Notes under the pieces: generated by a model
Told to the model about the DNA's origin: nothing
Database searches by the model: none
The model's input: the letters and a program-made list of their open reading frames with translations, nothing else
Origin: Streptomyces sp. SLBN-118
Lineage (GTDB): Bacteria > Actinomycetota > Actinomycetes > Streptomycetales > Streptomycetaceae
Assembly (NCBI RefSeq): GCF_006715635.1
Contig: NZ_VFNP01000001.1
Span: 2,542,001-2,606,000, forward strand
Length of the DNA: 64,000 bases
Direction of reading: 5' to 3'
Part shown: piece after piece, positions 60,243 through 64,000 of the stretch
Numbering within the stretch: position 1 is the stretch's first letter
Layout: each line of letters starts with the position of its first letter
Position numbers and translations under genes: made by a program

Positions 60243-61478
60243 TCAGGCTCCGGCAACCGAGGCCACATACGCAGCTGCCTTCTCGGGCTCGTAGAAGAAG
60301 TTCTCGAAGTCGGCCGGGTCGTTGAAGCCGTTCGCGAACCGGTTGGCGACCGGCTGCAGCTGACCGCCCGCGCCGATCAGGTTGAGGACATGCTCCGGCG
60401 GTACGCCGAGCATCGCGTTCGTCCACTTGGTGACGTGCTGCGCCGTGTCCCAGTAGCGGTCGAAGGTGGACTGCATCCACTCCTCGTCGAACGGCCTGTC
60501 TCCGTGTCCGGTGATCGAGGCGAGATACGAAGCGGCGCACTTGGACGCGGAATTGGACCCCTGCCCGGTGATCGGGTCGTTGGCGACGACAACGTCCGCG
60601 ACACCCAGGACCAGGCCGCCGCCGGGGAGCCGTCCGATCGGCAGGCGGACCGTGGGAGCGTAGCGCCCGGCGAGGGTGGCGCCCGGGTCGGTCAGCTCGA
60701 CCTTGGTGGCACGCGCGTACTCCCAGGGCGTGAACTTCTCCATCAGCTCAAGCGTCTGGGAGAGGTGCTCGGCGGGGTCCTTGACGTGCTGGAACACATC
60801 GAGCGGGCCGCCCGGGACGCCTTCCCAGAAGAGGATGTCGGCGCGTCCCGTGGTGGTGAAGGTCGGCATCACGAAGAGCTCGCCGACGCCGGGGACGAGG
60901 TTGCACCGGACCGCGTCGTATTCGGGGTGCTCGGGGCGCGGGCCGAGACCATGCACGTAGGAGACGGCGAGCGCGCGCTGCGGGGTGTCGTACGGGGAGC
61001 GCGAGGCGTCCCGGCCGAACATCGAGACCAGTTCGCCCTTGCCCGCCGAGACCAGCACCAGGTCGTACGTACGGGAGAAGTAGTCCAGGTCGGAGACGGC
61101 GGCGCCGTGGATGACGAGCTGGCCGCCACGCTGGGCGAAGGTCTCCATCCAGCCGGCCATCTTGATGCGCTGGTCGACGGACTGGGCGTAGCCGTCGAGC
61201 TTGCCGACCCAGTCGACGGCGCGCGAGGAGTCGGGGGCGGCGACGGAGACGCCGAGTCCCTCGATGCGCGGGGCCTGGGACTCCCAGAAGTTGATACCGA
61301 GATCCCGCTCGTGCTGGAGCGCGGTGTCGAACATGCACTGCGTGGACATGACCCGGCCGGAGCGGATCTCGTCCGCCGTGCGGTTGGACATCACGGTGAC
61401 GTCGTAGCCCTCGGACTGGAGGCCGAGCGCGAGCTGGAGGCCGGACTGTCCGGCTCCGACGATGAGTATCTTCCGCAT
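60243..61478 (-). CDS. styrene/indole monooxygenase-like flavoprotein
   Basis: 411-residue FAD enzyme of the styrene monooxygenase large-subunit (StyA) group. It starts MRKILIVGAGQSGLQLALGL (dinucleotide-binding motif), has VMSNRTADEIRSGRVMSTQCMF, and a second FAD region VVVANDPITGQGSNSASKCAASYL. These enzymes epoxidise aromatic alkenes or indole and need a separate flavin reductase, not seen here. It is the last gene of the cvn operon (gap of 23 nt after cvnD), an unusual partner where P450s are often found. Confidence 0.88.
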   Translation of the reverse strand: MRKILIVGAGQSGLQLALGLQSEGYDVTVMSNRTADEIRSGRVMSTQCMFDTALQHERDLGINFWESQAPRIEGLGVSVAAPDSSRAVDWVGKLDGYAQSVDQRIKMAGWMETFAQRGGQLVIHGAAVSDLDYFSRTYDLVLVSAGKGELVSMFGRDASRSPYDTPQRALAVSYVHGLGPRPEHPEYDAVRCNLVPGVGELFVMPTFTTTGRADILFWEGVPGGPLDVFQHVKDPAEHLSQTLELMEKFTPWEYARATKVELTDPGATLAGRYAPTVRLPIGRLPGGGLVLGVADVVVANDPITGQGSNSASKCAASYLASITGHGDRPFDEEWMQSTFDRYWDTAQHVTKWTNAMLGVPPEHVLNLIGAGGQLQPVANRFANGFNDPADFENFFYEPEKAAAYVASVAGA

Positions 61479-61501
61479 GGCGGGGGTTCTCCGTTGTGTG
61501 G

Positions 61502-62191
61502 TTACTGGGGGGCGGCTTCGAGGGCGTGGGCGACCAGCGTGAGCAGCGACTCCACCACTGTGATCCGGCTGCGCGCGTCCATGATCACTACGGGTACGTG
61601 GTGCGGCACGGTCAGGGCCTCGCGCACGTCCTCGGCCTCGAACAGCTCGGTGCCCTCGAAGTGGTTGACGGCGACGATGTACGGCAGCCCGCTGCTCTCG
61701 AAGTAGTCGAGCGCCGGGAAGCAGTCCGGCAGCCTGCGGGTGTCGGCCAGCACGACCGCGCCGATCGCGCCGCGCACCAGGTCGTCCCACATGAACCAGA
61801 AGCGCTGCTGTCCCGGTGTGCCGAAGACGTAGAGCACCAGATCGTCGTCGAGCGTGATCCGGCCGAAGTCCATGGCGACGGTGGTGGTGAGCTTGTCGGG
61901 CGTCGCGGTGAGATCGTCGCTCTCCTCGCTCGCCCCGGTCATCAGAGCCTCGGTCTTGAGCGGCGTGATCTCGGAGACCGATCCGACGAAGGTCGTCTTG
62001 CCCACACCGAAGCCGCCCGCGACCACGATCTTGGTCGCGGTGGGGGCACGGTTGGGATCCAACTGCCAGGCCTGCAGCTCCTCTTCGGGCTGCGGGTGGG
62101 GCAGGTGGGACGGTTCGGACAGGGTTCCCGAAGCGAGCGAGTCGGGGGCGAGTGTGCCGGAGGCGAGCGTGTCAGAGGCGGCGGAGTCCAC
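61502..62191 (-). CDS. cvnD: conservon GTPase-like protein CvnD
   Basis: 229-residue P-loop protein of the CvnD/MglA-like family. The Walker A motif is VAGGFGVGKTTFVGS, the switch region is YVFGTPGQQRFWFMWDDL and VNHFEG resembles the base-recognition loop. It has an N-terminal extension with imperfect repeats (DTLASGTLAPDSLASGTLSE, truncated here). It forms the switch of the membrane-linked complex with CvnA-C, like a G-protein signalling unit. The GTG start overlaps cvnC by 20 nt. Confidence 0.93.
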   Translation of the reverse strand: MDSAASDTLASGTLAPDSLASGTLSEPSHLPHPQPEEELQAWQLDPNRAPTATKIVVAGGFGVGKTTFVGSVSEITPLKTEALMTGASEESDDLTATPDKLTTTVAMDFGRITLDDDLVLYVFGTPGQQRFWFMWDDLVRGAIGAVVLADTRRLPDCFPALDYFESSGLPYIVAVNHFEGTELFEAEDVREALTVPHHVPVVIMDARSRITVVESLLTLVAHALEAAPQ

Positions 62192-62579
62192 TCAGCACCC
62201 TTTCGAGCAGCGCGCGGTCGGGCTGGCCGGAGCCGTGCCCGGTCCCGAACACGCGGATCCTTCCCTGGTCGGCCAGGTCGCTGAGCAGTACCCGGACGAC
62301 ACCCAGCGGCATCTTCAGCAGCGCCGATATCTCGGCGACGGTACGCATACGGCGGCACAGCTCGACGATGGCCCGCAGCTCGGGCATGACGCGCGGGGAG
62401 CCCTTGGGGAGCTCCCTGCGCTCGGCCGGTGCTTCGAGCGCGGCCACGAAGGTCTCGACGAGCAGCACATGGCCGAAACGGGTGCGGCCGCCGGTGAGCG
62501 AGTAGGGGCGGACCCGGGCCGGGCGGCGACCGTCACCGCGCGACGGGAGCCTGCGGGCCGGTTCGGCGGCTGACGTCAC
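62172..62579 (-). CDS. cvnC: conservon DUF742 protein CvnC
   Basis: 135-residue DUF742 protein with a winged-helix-like core (RRMRTVAEISALLKMPLGVVRVLLSDLADQGRIRV) and the VRPYSLTGGRTR start. In conservons it links the GTPase to the roadblock protein and the sensor kinase. Overlaps with cvnB (4 nt) and cvnD (20 nt) show tight translational coupling. Confidence 0.92.
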   Translation of the reverse strand: MTSAAEPARRLPSRGDGRRPARVRPYSLTGGRTRFGHVLLVETFVAALEAPAERRELPKGSPRVMPELRAIVELCRRMRTVAEISALLKMPLGVVRVLLSDLADQGRIRVFGTGHGSGQPDRALLERVLSGLRRL

Positions 62580-63064
62580 TGGGTGCCCCCCTCCATCGAT
62601 GTGCGCAGCTCGCTGCGGAGTTCGGGGGTGAGGACGTGTCCGGCCCGGCCCACGAAGAGCGCCATGTGGTACGCGACGACGGACATGTCGCAGTCGGGGG
62701 TGGCATGCACGCCGAGCAGTGAGCCGTCACTGATCGACATGACGAAGACGCTGCCCTCTTCCATCGCGACCATCGTCTGCTTGACGCCACCGCCGTCCAT
62801 CAGCCGGGCGGCGCCGATGGTGAGGCTGCCGATGCCGGAGACGATGGTGGCGAGGTCGGCGCTGGAGCCCCTGGGCCCTTCCGGGGGCGCGGTGGTGGCC
62901 GCCGCCGCGGCGTTGCGCGCGGGGTCGGAGGAGAGCAGCAGCAGCCCGTCGGACGAGACGACGGCGACCGAGCGCACGCCTGGCACCTCCTCCACGAGAT
63001 TGCTCAGCAACCAGTGCAGATTGCGGGCTTCACTGCTCAGGCCGAATGTCCCGGTCGCAGTCAA
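62576..63064 (-). CDS. cvnB: conservon roadblock/LC7 protein CvnB
   Basis: 162-residue roadblock/LC7 protein, a putative GTPase-activating or scaffold subunit for CvnD. It has LHWLLSNLVEEVPGVRSVAVVSSDGLLLLSS, LATIVSGIGSLTIGAARLMDGG and VFVMSISDGSLLGVHATPDCD. It is full length, although a Gly/Ala-rich loop (residues 50-66) is longer than in some relatives. Starts overlapping the cvnA stop. Confidence 0.93.
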   Translation of the reverse strand: MTATGTFGLSSEARNLHWLLSNLVEEVPGVRSVAVVSSDGLLLLSSDPARNAAAAATTAPPEGPRGSSADLATIVSGIGSLTIGAARLMDGGGVKQTMVAMEEGSVFVMSISDGSLLGVHATPDCDMSVVAYHMALFVGRAGHVLTPELRSELRTSMEGGTQ

Positions 63065-64000
63065 CTGCGTGCCTCCTCGACTGTGTCCCCCGCTTCTTCT
63101 GTTGTAGTACGTGCGTCAGTTGCAGGTGTGGCTTCTGGCTTCTGTGTGATCTCCGCCTCGGCATCGCGACGGCCTTCGTTGGCACCCTGCTGGAAGCCGC
63201 CGAGGCGGCGGCGCAGGGCGTCGGCGTCGATGCCGCCGGTGCGCCCGTGGGGCACGGTGGCGGGCTTGACGATCTTGGGGGTGCGCTTGGGCAGGCCCTT
63301 GTCGGTGACGCGTTCCCGGGCGGGCTGCGCGGCCTCGGATTCAGCGGCCTCGGGTGCGCCCTCCGCCTGCGGGGCGGCTTGGGGCTCCGGGTGCGGATCC
63401 AGCTCCGGCTCCGGGTCCGGGTCCCGCTGCGGCTCCAGCTCCAGGTTCCGGTCCGGCAGGCGCATCGTGAAGGTCGCTTCATCGACGCCGTCGGCCTTCT
63501 CCGCCTCCGGTTCGCCGTCCGGGCCGCCGTCCACCGTCCGCTCGTGCGCGTCCGGCTCCGTCTCACGGATCGCCTGCTCGGCGGCCGCCACCAGGGGGTC
63601 GATTCGCCGCGAACTGCCCGGCAGCGCATTGGAGTTGGCCTCCGCCGCCGATCCGGGCAGATGCAGCGCCGGCGCGGATCCCGCCATGGTCACGGTGGGC
63701 GGTGAGGCCGCCGGCGGACCCGCCGGCAGCAGCGCCTGCGACAGCACGACGACCGCGGTGATCCCGCCGCCCTTCTGCTCGCGCAGCTGGACCCGTACGC
63801 CATGACGCGCCGCCAGAAGCGCGGCCACCCGCAGCCCGAGGCCCTCGCCCTCCGGGCCCGTCGGCGTCTCGTACGCCTGCGGGTCCTCCAGGCACGCGTT
63901 GAGCTCGGCGATCCGCCCCGCGGTCATCCCTATTCCGCTGTCCTGCACGGAGAGCATCACCTCGCCGCTCTCCAGCAGCCAGCCCGACAGCTCGACCTGG
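63061..64000 (-). CDS. cvnA: conservon sensor kinase CvnA, N-terminus beyond the window
   Basis: C-terminal part of the conservon histidine-kinase-like protein. The ATPase lobe is seen at the upstream end: LSVQDSGIGMTAGRI (G1 box), TGPEGEGLGLRVAALLAARHGVRVQL (G2 box). A long acidic, Pro-rich disordered tail follows (EPQRDPDPEPELDPHPEP), then a basic end (GGIDADALRRRLGGFQQG). The sensor region lies outside the window. It signals to CvnB-D through the coupled genes downstream. Confidence 0.92.
   Translation of the reverse strand, partial: QVELSGWLLESGEVMLSVQDSGIGMTAGRIAELNACLEDPQAYETPTGPEGEGLGLRVAALLAARHGVRVQLREQKGGGITAVVVLSQALLPAGPPAASPPTVTMAGSAPALHLPGSAAEANSNALPGSSRRIDPLVAAAEQAIRETEPDAHERTVDGGPDGEPEAEKADGVDEATFTMRLPDRNLELEPQRDPDPEPELDPHPEPQAAPQAEGAPEAAESEAAQPARERVTDKGLPKRTPKIVKPATVPHGRTGGIDADALRRRLGGFQQGANEGRRDAEAEITQKPEATPATDARTTTEEAGDTVEEARS

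Noticed and set aside
60040..60330. Plus-strand frames in the gene-free stretch
   Set aside because: Ser/Arg/Thr-rich shadow text with no start signal or family motif.

Overview
The window is a piece of a Streptomyces chromosome. The signs are very high GC with strong third-position GC bias, GTG/TTG starts, a bacterial Ku/LigD repair module, an ArgS-related NrtL gene beside lysA, a short bL37 ribosomal protein gene, a conservon (cvn) operon and an actinobacterial cobalamin cluster. Much of the gene order is ordinary core genome; the accessory parts sit at about 4.4-8.9 kb, 35.0-39.7 kb and 42.8-55.3 kb.

Layout. 1-4.1 kb (minus): hom (C-terminus cut by the window edge), lysA, nrtL and a lone receiver protein. 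4.3-8.9 kb: tRNA-Arg(CCG), an intact IS701-family element with CTAG target duplication, a GYD-domain protein, a fused relic of a toxin-antitoxin pair, a 58-residue protein with an internal repeat, the 24-residue bL37 gene and a sulfite-oxidase-like molybdoenzyme. 8.9-21.8 kb: cobalamin synthesis (cobN behind a cobalamin riboswitch, then cobG, cobH, cobIJ, cobK, cbiD, cobL, cobM), with a TetR/SRPBCC pair inserted between cbiD and cobL. 22-27 kb: NIPSNAP and WYL genes around a clear operator, then divergent ku and ligD-polymerase/ligase genes for end joining. 27-35 kb: NERD protein, HEAT-repeat protein, zinc-ribbon protein, a RodA/FtsW plus penicillin-binding protein pair, an amidase and a DUF3291 protein.

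35.0-39.7 kb looks like an acquired island: a serine-recombinase relic at the left edge, a hexapeptide acyltransferase, a GT2 glycosyltransferase, an NDP-sugar epimerase, a frameshifted TPR regulator and a small coupled ORF whose end is made of a dispersed repeat. 39.7-42.7 kb holds two divergent diiron proteins and a TetR regulator around a perfect 16-bp palindrome.

42.8-55.3 kb is the most interesting part. An enolase-superfamily enzyme, an unusual regulator, a DegT-type PLP aminotransferase (with a TTA codon), two tandem amidohydrolase-like proteins, a DHDPS-family lyase, a luciferase-like flavin oxidoreductase and a carbohydrate-type ABC importer share an 18-bp palindrome, TTWCGGCCYRGRCCRWAA. 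It occurs in each of the four promoter regions of the cluster (43894, 45226, 49237, 53326). I infer one regulon that imports and breaks down, or remodels, an unidentified amino- or acid-sugar-like compound. A cytosolic beta-propeller protein lies just upstream of the importer genes.

55.5-64 kb: a small conserved protein, a pseudokinase with a PQQ-like beta-propeller, an NlpC/P60 hydrolase, a 616-bp stretch without a clear gene, and a conservon (cvnA-D, cvnA cut by the window end) followed by a styrene-monooxygenase-like flavoprotein.
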